Assembly (NCBI RefSeq): GCF_900291465.1 | Contig: NZ_LT985808.1 | Coordinates: 1,389,814-1,453,813, forward strand | Direction: 5' to 3' | DNA: 64,000 nucleotides | From: Bacteroides sp. Marseille-P3684 | GTDB taxonomy: Bacteria > Bacteroidota > Bacteroidia > Bacteroidales > Bacteroidaceae | In this document: positions 45,182 through 56,854 of the stretch, one piece after another | Layout: each line of letters begins with the position of its first letter | Position numbering within the stretch: the stretch's first letter is position 1 | Notes under the pieces: model-generated | The model's database searches: none | What the model saw: only the letters and a program-made list of their open reading frames with translations | Told to the model about the DNA's origin: nothing | Position numbers and translations under genes: made by a program

Positions 45182-45234
45182 CAAAGGCAAACTGCTTGTT
45201 CCCATCAAGGAAGAGCCAGGTAAGTGACACCCGT

Positions 45235-45789
45235 ATGACAACAAAAGAAATAGACGAACAGTCTTTGACAAAGGCATATCGCCTTTTTGAATCAGGCGAT
45301 ATAAACACGATACCGGTTGGTACGACGGCAGGACTCCAGCAGATACACCGCTATCTGTTTGACGGTTTATATCCTTTTGCCGGCATTATCCGGGACAAGA
45401 ATATTGCCAAAGGAGGTTTCCGCTTTGCCAATTCGCTCTATCTCAAGGCGGCTCTCGCGGCAGTAGAGAAGCTGCCCGAAGACACCTTTGAGCAGATTAT
45501 CGGGAAATATGTCGAGATGAACGTATGTCATCCTTTCATGGAAGGCAACGGACGTTCCATGCGTATCTGGCTGGACATGATGCTGAAACGCTCGCTCGGC
45601 AAGGTCGTCAACTGGCAGTATGTGGACAAGGACCAATATCTCTCGGCTATGGAGCGTTCTCCAATAAACGATCTCGAAATACGCTATCTGCTCTCGCAGA
45701 ACCTGACTTCTGACACGGAGAACCGTGAAGTGATATGCAGGGGTATTGAGCAGAGCTATTATTATGAGGGGTATGAGAAGGAAAAATGA
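45235..45789 (+). CDS. fic: Fic-domain protein (probable AMP transferase, class III)
   Basis: The 184-residue protein has the full Fic motif [12 protein letters not shown] (99-110) with catalytic His99 and the flap region near [11 protein letters not shown]. The C-terminus has SYYYEG (174-179), matching the S/T-x-x-x-E-G/N inhibitory helix of class III Fic proteins, which blocks ATP until removed. Such proteins add AMP to hydroxyl groups of target proteins; the target here is unknown. The start at 45235 ([11 protein letters not shown]) is preferred to an in-frame upstream ATG at 45196. It is alone, with no antitoxin gene beside it, consistent with built-in inhibition. Confidence 0.88.
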   Translation: MTTKEIDEQSLTKAYRLFESGDINTIPVGTTAGLQQIHRYLFDGLYPFAGIIRDKNIAKGGFRFANSLYLKAALAAVEKLPEDTFEQIIGKYVEMNVCHPFMEGNGRSMRIWLDMMLKRSLGKVVNWQYVDKDQYLSAMERSPINDLEIRYLLSQNLTSDTENREVICRGIEQSYYYEGYEKEK

Positions 45790-45842
45790 ACTTTTGATGA
45801 GTAACTGTGTCGATGATGGTACGGTATTTCCTCCAAAACCCT

Positions 45843-45850
45843 TACCTTTG
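45843..45850 (+). promoter_or_regulatory. Bacteroides -7 box for the Lnb-domain gene
   Basis: TACCTTTG matches TAnnTTTG and lies 32 bp before the ATG at 45883. Confidence 0.6.
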
Positions 45851-45882
45851 CACCGTCCATCCAAGAACCGGAAACCACAGAA

Positions 45883-47061
45883 ATGAAAAAGCTATATATT
45901 CTCCTTGTCCTCCTGCTGGGAATGACACAGATGACATCGGTGCGTGCTGCCGAGGCAGACTCCGTGCGCATCAGCCTGATGACCTGCTCTCCCGGTAGTG
46001 AGATTTATGCCCTCTTCGGCCATACGGCAATCCGGGTGGAAGTGCCTTCCCGGAAGATTGACTGGGTGTATAATTATGGTATGTTCAGCTTCAATACGCC
46101 CAACTTCATCCTGCGCTTCGTCACGGGAGAGACCGACTATCAGCTGGGCATCATCCCTTATCCTTATTTTGAGGCGGAATATGCCGGACGCGGGTCCTAC
46201 GTCGTGCAGCAGGAACTGAATCTCCTGCCGGACGAGAAGGCGCGTCTGGTGGAAATACTGGAAACGAACTACCTCCCCGAGAATCGTACCTACCGTTACA
46301 ACTATTTCTACGACAACTGCACCACCCGTGCCCGCGACAAGATTGAAGAGAGCATCCGTGGCAAGGTGGTCTATCCCGTGGCACGCGATGCCGCGACCTT
46401 CCGTCAGATTGTCCACCGTTTCACCGACGGACATGCGTGGGACGAGTTCGGCATCGACCTCTGTCTGGGGGCTGAAGCCGACCGCGCCATCGATACCCGT
46501 GCCCAGATGTTCGCCCCGTTTGTCATGATGGATGAGGCGGAAGGAGCCGTGATCCGTTCAGCGGACGGCAGCGAGCGTCGGTTGGTGAAGTCGACCGTCC
46601 GTGTGGTCGACCCCGAGCCACTTCAACCGGAAAAGGGATTTCCGTTGTCACCTATTGCCTGCTCGCTGCTGGTGCTGGCACTGACGCTCGTCCTCTCATG
46701 GATGGAGTGGAAAAAGGGGGCGCGGCTGTGGCTGTTTGACGCGGTACTGTTCGCCTTCCAGGGGTTGGCAGGCTGCATCGTGGCGTTCCTGTTCTTCTTC
46801 TCACTGCACCCCACGGTGGGGTCGAACTGGTTGCTGGCCATCCTTAATCCCATTCCGCTGGTCTACCTGCCGTGGATGATTTATAAGTCCGTCAAGGGGC
46901 GGAAAGACCTCTATCATGTAGGAAATGCTGTTGTATTAACACTTTTTATAGTGTTCTGGTGGCTTATACCCCAAAAAATAACGTTAGTAATCGTACCTTT
47001 GGCGCTGAGTTTGTTGGTACGTTCCGTGACACGACTCCTCGTAACAAGTAAGAAAGCATGA
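45883..47061 (+). CDS. Lnb/DUF4105-domain membrane protein
   Basis: The 392-residue protein has a signal peptide (about 1-22), an Lnb N-terminal periplasmic (DUF4105) domain (about 27-210) with LFGHTAIRV and YNYFYDNCTTRARD, whose His and Cys are the likely catalytic pair, and about four to five membrane helices (about 255-385). Proteins with this domain in Bacteroides have been linked to N-acylation of lipoproteins, which would fit a genome so rich in surface lipoproteins; I treat that as likely but not certain for this copy. It overlaps the next gene by 4 bp (ATGA). Confidence 0.8.
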   Translation: MKKLYILLVLLLGMTQMTSVRAAEADSVRISLMTCSPGSEIYALFGHTAIRVEVPSRKIDWVYNYGMFSFNTPNFILRFVTGETDYQLGIIPYPYFEAEYAGRGSYVVQQELNLLPDEKARLVEILETNYLPENRTYRYNYFYDNCTTRARDKIEESIRGKVVYPVARDAATFRQIVHRFTDGHAWDEFGIDLCLGAEADRAIDTRAQMFAPFVMMDEAEGAVIRSADGSERRLVKSTVRVVDPEPLQPEKGFPLSPIACSLLVLALTLVLSWMEWKKGARLWLFDAVLFAFQGLAGCIVAFLFFFSLHPTVGSNWLLAILNPIPLVYLPWMIYKSVKGRKDLYHVGNAVVLTLFIVFWWLIPQKITLVIVPLALSLLVRSVTRLLVTSKKA

Positions 47062-48632
47062 AAGGACGCATATTAACCTCACTAGTGGCGGCATTGGCGC
47101 TGGCAAGTTTGCAGGCGCAGACCCTCTCTTCGGCTCCGAAGTTGGTGGTCGGTATCACCATCGACCAGTTCCGTACGGACTACATGGAGGCGTTCTCTGC
47201 ACTCTACGGGGAGAAGGGCTTCAAGCGTCTACTCAAGGAGGGGCGTGTCTACACCAACGGCGGATACACTTTCAAGCCTGTCGACCGTTCGTCGGCTGTC
47301 GCAGCCATCTATTCCGGCACTACACCTTATTATAATGGCATCATTGCCAACAGCTGGCTGGACCGCGAGACCCTGCGTGTGATGGCATCGGTCGACGACA
47401 AGAACTTCATGGGCATGTACACCGCCGAGAACTCTTCGCCGCGCAAGCTGCTCTCCTCGACCGTAGCCGACGAGCTGAAGGTTGCCACTCAGGGAAAAGC
47501 CCTGGTGTACGCCATCAGTCCTTTCCGCGATGCAGCCATTTTCGGCGCAGGACATGCCGGCGACGGTGCCTTCTGGATTAATGACGACACCGGGAAGTGG
47601 GCAGGCTCCACGTTCTATGGTTCGTTCCCGACATGGGTGATGTCCTACAACGACCGTCAGGCACTCGACTCGCGCATCTCCGGGCTGGACTGGGAGACGT
47701 TGCAGAACCGGGCGCTCTACACCTACTTCTCGCCCGAGCAGCCCCGCGGGTTCAAACATTCCTTTTCAGATTACAAGAAATACCGTCAGTTCAAGACCTC
47801 CGGTCTCGTCAATGAGGAAGTCAACCGCCTGGTGGAGCGTTGCCTGCAGAGCACGACCCTCGGCATGGACAATGTGCCCGACCTCCTTTCGGTGACCTAC
47901 TATGCCGGAAACTATGAACACAAGTCGACCACGGAATATCCCGTGGAGATTCAGGATACGTACGTCCGTCTCGACCGTGAGATAGGCAACCTCATCGACA
48001 TGGTCGACAAGCGGGTGGGGCTGCGCAACGCCCTCTTCTTCATCACTTCGACGGGGTACAACGACCCCGAGAAGATGGACCTGGCTGCCTATCGCATCCC
48101 TACGGGCGACTTCTATATGGACCGTTGCACTGCCCTGCTCAACATGTACCTCATGGCAACCTACGGACAGGGAAAATACGTGCAGGCGTACAACGGGCTG
48201 AACATCTATTTCGACCATAAGCTCATCGAACAGAAGCAGCTGAGTCTGCCCGAGGTGCTCAACAAGTCTGCCGAGTTTCTCGTGCAGGTCAGTGGCGTGA
48301 AGGCTGCCTACACTGCCCATCAGCTGGCACTCAACGCCAATACGCCCGAACGGCTTCTGCTGCGCAACGCGTTCAACATCGACGCGTCCGGTGACATCCT
48401 GCTGGAGCTTGCCCCCGGCTGGAAACACGTGAGCGAGGACCCGCTGGTCGACAGCCACTACACGTCCGCATCCCTGATTAATTTCCCCATCATATTCTTC
48501 GGTCACTCCGTGAAGCCGGAGATTATCCCGGTGCCTGCCACAGTGGACTGCATTGCACCCACGGTGACACACTTCGTGCGCATCCGTGCCCCTAACGCAT
48601 GCCGCTCAACTCTCTTGGGCGGAATCCGCTAA
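47058..48632 (+). CDS. alkaline-phosphatase-superfamily protein, probably inactive
   Basis: The 524-residue secreted protein (signal peptide ending ASLQAQ) has the PafA-like start PKLVVGITIDQFRTDYM. At the nucleophile region, where relatives read like YTAPGHTCVYTG, it has DRSSAVAAIYSG, so the nucleophile threonine is not in place. The late Asp-His metal ligands (TADHG in relatives) are replaced by ITSTGYNDP, and the earlier Asp of the D-x-x-x-H pair reads TYYAGNYEH. The fold is probably kept but phosphatase or diesterase activity lost. It is translationally coupled to the Lnb-domain protein, so it may be a binding partner in the periplasm. Confidence 0.75.
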   Translation: MKGRILTSLVAALALASLQAQTLSSAPKLVVGITIDQFRTDYMEAFSALYGEKGFKRLLKEGRVYTNGGYTFKPVDRSSAVAAIYSGTTPYYNGIIANSWLDRETLRVMASVDDKNFMGMYTAENSSPRKLLSSTVADELKVATQGKALVYAISPFRDAAIFGAGHAGDGAFWINDDTGKWAGSTFYGSFPTWVMSYNDRQALDSRISGLDWETLQNRALYTYFSPEQPRGFKHSFSDYKKYRQFKTSGLVNEEVNRLVERCLQSTTLGMDNVPDLLSVTYYAGNYEHKSTTEYPVEIQDTYVRLDREIGNLIDMVDKRVGLRNALFFITSTGYNDPEKMDLAAYRIPTGDFYMDRCTALLNMYLMATYGQGKYVQAYNGLNIYFDHKLIEQKQLSLPEVLNKSAEFLVQVSGVKAAYTAHQLALNANTPERLLLRNAFNIDASGDILLELAPGWKHVSEDPLVDSHYTSASLINFPIIFFGHSVKPEIIPVPATVDCIAPTVTHFVRIRAPNACRSTLLGGIR

Positions 48633-48676
48633 ATCTTTTACCGTCTGAAAATTGCCGTAAAGTCGGCTCTTTCAAT

Positions 48677-48684
48677 TAACTTTG
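48677..48684 (+). promoter_or_regulatory. Bacteroides -7 box for secA
   Basis: TAACTTTG matches TAnnTTTG and is 74 bp before the secA ATG. Confidence 0.6.
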
Positions 48685-48758
48685 CACGCTGTTGGCGGAC
48701 GGCGTGTCAACACACTTATTCTATACTCACATAAGCAAATAATAAAAACAATACGATA

Positions 48759-52061
<3,303 letters not shown>

Positions 52062-52086
52062 TCCGGTGACGAGTCGATAATACATG

Positions 52087-52165
52087 ACGAGGGGACAAGC
52101 AGACAAGTGGACAAGGAGAATGTGACAGACACGCTCCTTGTCTCCTTGCTCGCTTGTCCCCTCGT
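52087..52165. terminator. long hairpin after secA
   Basis: ACGAGGGGACAAGC (52087-52100) pairs perfectly with GCTTGTCCCCTCGT (52152-52165), and the inner part (GACAAGGAG with CTCCTTGTC) continues the stem to about 32 bp with a few mismatches. It lacks a T tract on the plus strand. It is similar in style to 4901-4955 and 7696-7782. Confidence 0.6.
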
Positions 52166-52190
52166 TGGCAAATAAACCTCTTCAGAATCA

Positions 52191-53192
52191 ATGAAACATT
52201 TACTCCTGGGACTTCTGGCATGTGTGGGCTTCAGTGCCTGCGCCAGCATAGATGTGATGTCGGTCGACACCCTGATGCCCTCCGACGTGAGTTTTGCACC
52301 CGGTGTGAGACGGGTGGCGGTGCTCAACAACATGTTTCCTGCGGAGGCTCCGGCAGACGGTAAGCTTCCGCTGAACACCCCGGTGCCGCTCGACGGCAAG
52401 GTGCTTGCCGAGGAACTGGCCGGGCAGCTCGCCAACGCCGGGTATTTTGAGACGGTGATGATCAGTGATTCGCTCTTCCGTCCGGCAAAACCGGAAGGAC
52501 AGGTACTCTTCTCGCCCCGGGAAGTGGAACAGCTGACGTCCGACCTGCAGGTGGACCTGCTGCTGACGGTCGATGACGCCTCGCTGGTGCCCGGTGCGAC
52601 CGAGATGTATACCCCGTACAGCGAGGAGGAACGGGTAGCTGTCTTCACGGGAGCACTCTCTCTGGAGACACGTGTATACCTGCCGGGACGCGACCGTCCG
52701 TTCCAACGCTTCATCGACCGTGACACGCTCTACTGGGAGTTGGACGGACTGACCCGTCAGCAAATCGAGGAAGACGCCACACGGCATCTGGCAGAACGCC
52801 CCGTGGGTCACCTCGTCCCCCTGTGGCAGACAGTGAACCGGTACTTCTACCGGGGAGGAAGCGTCAACATGCGCGATGCCGCCGTCTGCCTGCAGGAAGG
52901 CGACTGGGACCTGGCCGCCGAGAGCTGGAAGCTCGACTTCGACCTGCGCAAGGGAAAGGCGAAGATGCGTGCAGCCTTCAACCTGGCACTCTACAGCGAA
53001 ATGAAAGGCGACCTTCCGGCTGCCCTGCGCTACCTCGACGAAGCCCGCAACGCCTTGCGCGGCAAGAAGGAGGGGACGGACTACCGGACATCGGAAGACG
53101 GACGGCTGATAGAGGCATACGCCGACGAACTGCGTCGTGCAGCCTTGGCGCGGCAGAAACTCGACCTGCAGATGAAGCGTTTCAACGAGTAG
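52191..53192 (+). CDS. DUF6340-like lipoprotein with TPR tail
   Basis: The 333-residue lipoprotein has a lipobox ending at Cys17 (GFSAC). The N-terminal two thirds match the DUF6340 pattern of Bacteroidetes (GVRRVAVLNNM, LADELAGQLANAGYFETV-like segment, LLLTVDDASLVPG), and the last third is helical and TPR-like (LQEGDWDLAAESWK, SEMKGDLPAALRYLDEARNAL). The function is unknown; lipoprotein location at the outer membrane is likely. Confidence 0.75.
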   Translation: MKHLLLGLLACVGFSACASIDVMSVDTLMPSDVSFAPGVRRVAVLNNMFPAEAPADGKLPLNTPVPLDGKVLAEELAGQLANAGYFETVMISDSLFRPAKPEGQVLFSPREVEQLTSDLQVDLLLTVDDASLVPGATEMYTPYSEEERVAVFTGALSLETRVYLPGRDRPFQRFIDRDTLYWELDGLTRQQIEEDATRHLAERPVGHLVPLWQTVNRYFYRGGSVNMRDAAVCLQEGDWDLAAESWKLDFDLRKGKAKMRAAFNLALYSEMKGDLPAALRYLDEARNALRGKKEGTDYRTSEDGRLIEAYADELRRAALARQKLDLQMKRFNE

Positions 53193-53238
53193 AATGTAAA
53201 AATTCATGCTTCATGGTGGTCGGAATGATTGTTTTTTG

Positions 53239-53246
53239 TACTTTTG
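53239..53246 (+). promoter_or_regulatory. Bacteroides -7 box for the 53280 gene
   Basis: TACTTTTG matches TAnnTTTG, 33 bp before the ATG. Confidence 0.55.
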
Positions 53247-53279
53247 AGTGCTTTTAGCAATCATCAAATCAATAACGTC

Positions 53280-53723
53280 ATGAAACTCAGTTCACAGTCA
53301 CAAAACAACGTCGAAGAAGCCATCAAGGCTGCCTTGTCGCGCTACCGGGCTGCCGGCGACGGGCAGTCGGCAATCACGGACATTCACCTGCAACCCAACT
53401 TTGACACGGGGGAGCTCGTCATCATGGACGATGATGACAACCGCCTGGCATGCACCGAGGTCGGTGAATGGTCGGAAGACGGGTCGTATGAAGAGGCGGA
53501 GGCGCCCCTGCGCAACGTCTTGAAGCGCCTGAAGGAGAAAGGTGCGCTGGACGAGGTGGCACTGATGAAGCCCTATTCGTTCACCTTGGTCGATGGTGAC
53601 AAGGAGACCGTTGCCGAGCTGTTGCTGGTCGATGACGACACGCTGTTGCTCAATGACGACGAACTGTTGAAAGGCCTGGATGCCGAGCTGGATGCCTTCC
53701 TGAAGGACCTGCTGGAAAAATAG
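53280..53723 (+). CDS. acidic hypothetical protein
   Basis: The 147-residue cytoplasmic protein starts MKLSSQSQNNVEEAIKAAL and is strongly acidic (GELVIMDDDDNRLACTEVGE, LLLVDDDTLLLNDDELLKGL). No membrane segment, signal peptide or catalytic motif is visible. The start at 53280 fits the promoter at 53239; an in-frame upstream ATG would lie inside the promoter. The family was not recognised. It is the last plus-strand gene before the convergent xylan operon. Confidence 0.6.
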   Translation: MKLSSQSQNNVEEAIKAALSRYRAAGDGQSAITDIHLQPNFDTGELVIMDDDDNRLACTEVGEWSEDGSYEEAEAPLRNVLKRLKEKGALDEVALMKPYSFTLVDGDKETVAELLLVDDDTLLLNDDELLKGLDAELDAFLKDLLEK

Positions 53724-53890
53724 ACTGCCCAGGCTCTCAGCTGATTATTGCTTATTCTTTCAAATATGCCGATGGCGCGGACGATGCAGCACGATGCTTG
53801 CATGTTCCGCGCCATTTTTGTTTGAAGGCGTGTCTAATCCTGTGTGTTTACTAACCTGTTGCTCCTTCCGTTATCAGGGCTTTGTTCAGG

Positions 53891-54463
53891 CAAACACCGT
53901 TGTCCGACGGATGGAACACAAGAGTTCGATTTGTCAAATGCATTAGTTTGACTCACCAAACACAAGCGTTTGACCTGACAAACATAGTAGTTTGATAGAC
54001 CAAAGTATAATACTTAGGTAGGCAAAGTATAATACTTAGGTAGGCAAAGTATAATACTTAGGTAGGCAAAGTATAATACTTAGGTAGGCAAAGTATAATA
54101 CTTAGGTAGGCAAAGTATAATACTTAGGTAGGCAAAGTATAATACTTAGGTAGGCAAAGTATAATACTTAGGTAGACAAAGTATAATACTTAGGTAGGCA
54201 AAGTATAATACTTAGGTAGGCAAAGTATAATACTTAGGTAGGCAAAGTATAATACTTAGGTAGACAAAGTATAATACTTAGGTAGACAAAGTATAATACT
54301 TAGGTAGACAAAGTATAATACTTAGGTAGGCAAAGTATAATACTTAGGTAGACAAAGTATAATACTTAGATATATCAAACTAATTACTTTGACAGGTCAA
54401 ACGCTTGTGTTTATCCGGTCAAAGACCTGTGTTTGCCCGGTCAAACGCGAATGTCCGGAGGGC
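53891..54463. repeat. 22-nt palindrome array D (about 25 units)
   Basis: Seventeen nearly identical units run from 54001 at exactly 22-nt steps to the last start at 54353 (that unit is 23 nt). Each has the core CAAAGTATAATACTTAG, with the 13-nt palindrome AAGTATAATACTT, and the linker GTAGG or GTAGA. Diverged units in the same phase lie before (53891, 53913, 53935, 53957, 53979, such as CAAACATAGTAGTTTG) and after (54376, 54398, 54420, and perhaps 54442, such as CAAACGCTTGTGTTTA). Five of the units end in GTAGA instead of GTAGG. The array fills the space between convergent genes. Confidence 0.92.
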
Positions 54464-54534
54464 TTTTCATGGAAAAGAGACAGGCTGAAGCTGTCTGTGT
54501 CGGGGGACGGGATGCCTTCCGTCCGCTGAAAGGC

Positions 54535-54575
54535 AAAAAGAAAGGGAACCGGAACGGAATCCGGCTCCCTCTCAA
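54535..54575 (-). terminator. terminator of the xylan operon
   Basis: On the minus strand GGGAGCCGG pairs with CCGGTTCCC and is followed by TTTCTTTTT. It lies just after the xyn10 stop (54593). Confidence 0.75.
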
Positions 54576-54592
54576 GAAACATACTCAGAAGA

Positions 54593-56815
54593 TCACTCTG
54601 CGGCTTCTCCCGGAGCGTAAGGAACCACAATTACCTCCCCGGCAAGGCCGTTGGCAAAGCCTCCGTATGCCGGCTTGCGGTTGTAGTTGAGGTCCCACAG
54701 ACCTACCGGTGAGTTGGCACGCCAACCCGAATTGGCAGGACTGTCGGTCATACACCACTGGGTGATGCCGTATTGTTGAGAAACGGGAATAATCTCGAAA
54801 TACTTCTCGATGATGAACTGGTAGTAGTCTGCCATGCGCAGTGCCTGTTCGTAGGTGACCTCTTCGGTCGGGATGTCCTGTCCGTCCAGTCCGACCAGTC
54901 CCATGTCGAGCTCGGAAATCTTCACGAGCTTGCCCGAGGCTGCCATGATTTCAAACATCTTCACCACATGTTCCTCCTTGCTGCGCTGGGTGTTCTCATC
55001 CATGTAGCAGCTGACGTGCATCTGCGAACCGATGCCGTCGATCTTGGTGACGCCGTCGGCTTCCCAACGGTTGATCCACTCGACGAGGCTCTTCACCTTG
55101 GCGTTGTCGTCCCAGTCGGACTCCAGGTTGTAGTCGTTGATGAAGAGCTTCAGGTCAGCGGCGTTGCCTCCGTGTTCGGCAAAGTGTTCACGTGCCAGGC
55201 GGACAACGGTACGGACGTAGTCGATGTCGCCCAGGTAGTCCTGCCAGTAGAAGTTGTTGGCTGCGTCGCTTGCCGACACGTTGCTTGCCGACTGCAGGTC
55301 GTAGATGCCGTCGCCGTCATAGTCTGCACCGGAGATGGCTTCGTTGACAGCATCCCAAGCGGTGACGTATCCGCCGGTGGCTTCCATCATGCCGTTGATC
55401 CAGTTGTCCATTGCCCAGGTGAGGGTATCCTTCTTCTCTTCGGGAGTCATCTCGACAATTTGGTCACCCGTGCCGCCGTATCCCTGTCCGTCGTCGGAGA
55501 GACGGAACGAGTGCTCGCCTTCGAATATCTGCCAGCCGGCATCAAGGCCGTCTTCGAAGTCACCTCCGTTGATGAGGTTGGTCGTCGAGCCTTCCGCCAT
55601 GATGCTCACGTTGTCCAAGTAGATGTCCCCCACAATCGTACCGATGTTGAGGGTGAACTTGTCATAGGTGTTGTCCTTGTCCACGGTGAAGGAACCCGAG
55701 ATGGAGGTCCACTCCGTTCCTACATTCCAGCCTGCGGGATATTGCTGGTCGCTTGTGGTGCTCGACTGGATGAAGGGAGACAGGGTGTAGGCTTCCGTTG
55801 CCTTTGCCATCGCCTTGAAGTTGTAGGTCACGCCAGTCTGGAAAGGAGTGGCAACCTTGTAGAACACCTGTGCATTGTAGTTGTTCTCCTTCATCGTCGG
55901 GTTGCTCATGATGAGACAGTGTCCGCCATCGCTGGCAACTTCAGGAGTGTACGAGTGTGTCACCTTCAGCCACTTCAGGCGGATTTCACCTTCATACGTT
56001 CCCGGTTGGAAGACGACGAAGGCTGAGGTGATGTCGGGACAGCCGGGGTACTCGATGGTGACTTCCGACCAGTCTTCGCCGAAGCTGACCTGCTTGTCCT
56101 GCAAGGCTCCCCAGTTTCCGAACTGTACGTTCATGGTGCCCTCGCTGCTGCCCTTGACGCAGATGGTCACGCTGTAGTCGTCGCCCGGCACGGCGGTGAT
56201 GCCGTCGGCAACGAAGTACTGGTACCACTCACCCGGATAGCGGCTGATGAGCGACTCGCCGTCAAATTCAGGCGTGTATCCCATCACGTAGAAGGGGAAG
56301 GAGGTGTAGGTCGAGTAGTCCTCGTATTTCACTTCCTCCTCGACGGGTTCTACCGGGGGAGCCGGGATGATGGTCGAGGCAATCAGGCTGTTGAGGTACT
56401 TGTTGTTCTGCTGCGAGTGCCAGGCGAGCGTGTGTCCGTAGATGGTGATGCCGGCTTCGCGTGCATTCTCGACAAAGTCGCCCACGGTGGTGAAGTTCAT
56501 CGTTCCGTCATCGGAGACACAGGAGGCATACTTCATCTCGTTGCCGGCGGTCATCTCGTCGAAGTTGGAGGTGATGAGTTCGTAGACTACGCCCTTCTTG
56601 TTGAAGTCGGTGGCAGCGATGGCGCCTCCCAGGTGGAAGTTGGGGTGTGCAGCGCGGTCGATGTACGTCTTCAGCGGTTCGTAATTGCTCAGATACTCGT
56701 ATTGAGCCACACTCTCCGGCTTTGCCACGTCGAACGGCTCCAGCTTGTAGTCCGCACACGCTGTCACGGCAGCCGCCAGGGCAAGTGTTGGAAATAATTT
56801 GATGTATCGTTTCAT
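54593..56815 (-). CDS. xyn10C: GH10 endo-1,4-beta-xylanase with inserted carbohydrate-binding modules
   Basis: The 740-residue lipoprotein (lipobox ending at Cys20) is a surface endo-xylanase. The GH10 barrel is split: its first part runs about 55-150 (MKYASCV, TLAWHSQQNNKYLN), an insert of about 300 residues holds two CBM4/9-like jelly rolls (about 155-295 and 300-450, the second with GDIYLDNVSIMAEG), and the barrel resumes from about 455. The acid/base is Glu492 (WDAVNEA) and the nucleophile Glu635 (ISELDM). This insert is a hallmark of the Xyn10 enzyme of the core Bacteroidetes xylan cluster. It is the last gene after xusE, so it cuts xylan for the SusC/SusD pairs encoded before it. Confidence 0.93.
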   Translation of the reverse strand: MKRYIKLFPTLALAAAVTACADYKLEPFDVAKPESVAQYEYLSNYEPLKTYIDRAAHPNFHLGGAIAATDFNKKGVVYELITSNFDEMTAGNEMKYASCVSDDGTMNFTTVGDFVENAREAGITIYGHTLAWHSQQNNKYLNSLIASTIIPAPPVEPVEEEVKYEDYSTYTSFPFYVMGYTPEFDGESLISRYPGEWYQYFVADGITAVPGDDYSVTICVKGSSEGTMNVQFGNWGALQDKQVSFGEDWSEVTIEYPGCPDITSAFVVFQPGTYEGEIRLKWLKVTHSYTPEVASDGGHCLIMSNPTMKENNYNAQVFYKVATPFQTGVTYNFKAMAKATEAYTLSPFIQSSTTSDQQYPAGWNVGTEWTSISGSFTVDKDNTYDKFTLNIGTIVGDIYLDNVSIMAEGSTTNLINGGDFEDGLDAGWQIFEGEHSFRLSDDGQGYGGTGDQIVEMTPEEKKDTLTWAMDNWINGMMEATGGYVTAWDAVNEAISGADYDGDGIYDLQSASNVSASDAANNFYWQDYLGDIDYVRTVVRLAREHFAEHGGNAADLKLFINDYNLESDWDDNAKVKSLVEWINRWEADGVTKIDGIGSQMHVSCYMDENTQRSKEEHVVKMFEIMAASGKLVKISELDMGLVGLDGQDIPTEEVTYEQALRMADYYQFIIEKYFEIIPVSQQYGITQWCMTDSPANSGWRANSPVGLWDLNYNRKPAYGGFANGLAGEVIVVPYAPGEAAE

Positions 56816-56854
56816 AGTCTGTTTTCTGCTTGGTAAGTTCCATTACTTGAGTTC

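Noticed and set aside
44691-45227. 178-codon plus-strand frame before fic
   Set aside because: It reads through the palindrome array and the fic promoter; composition is not protein-like.
53891-54463. CRISPR array
   Set aside because: The repeats are only 16-17 nt, the linkers are 5-6 nt and almost constant, and no cas gene is present.
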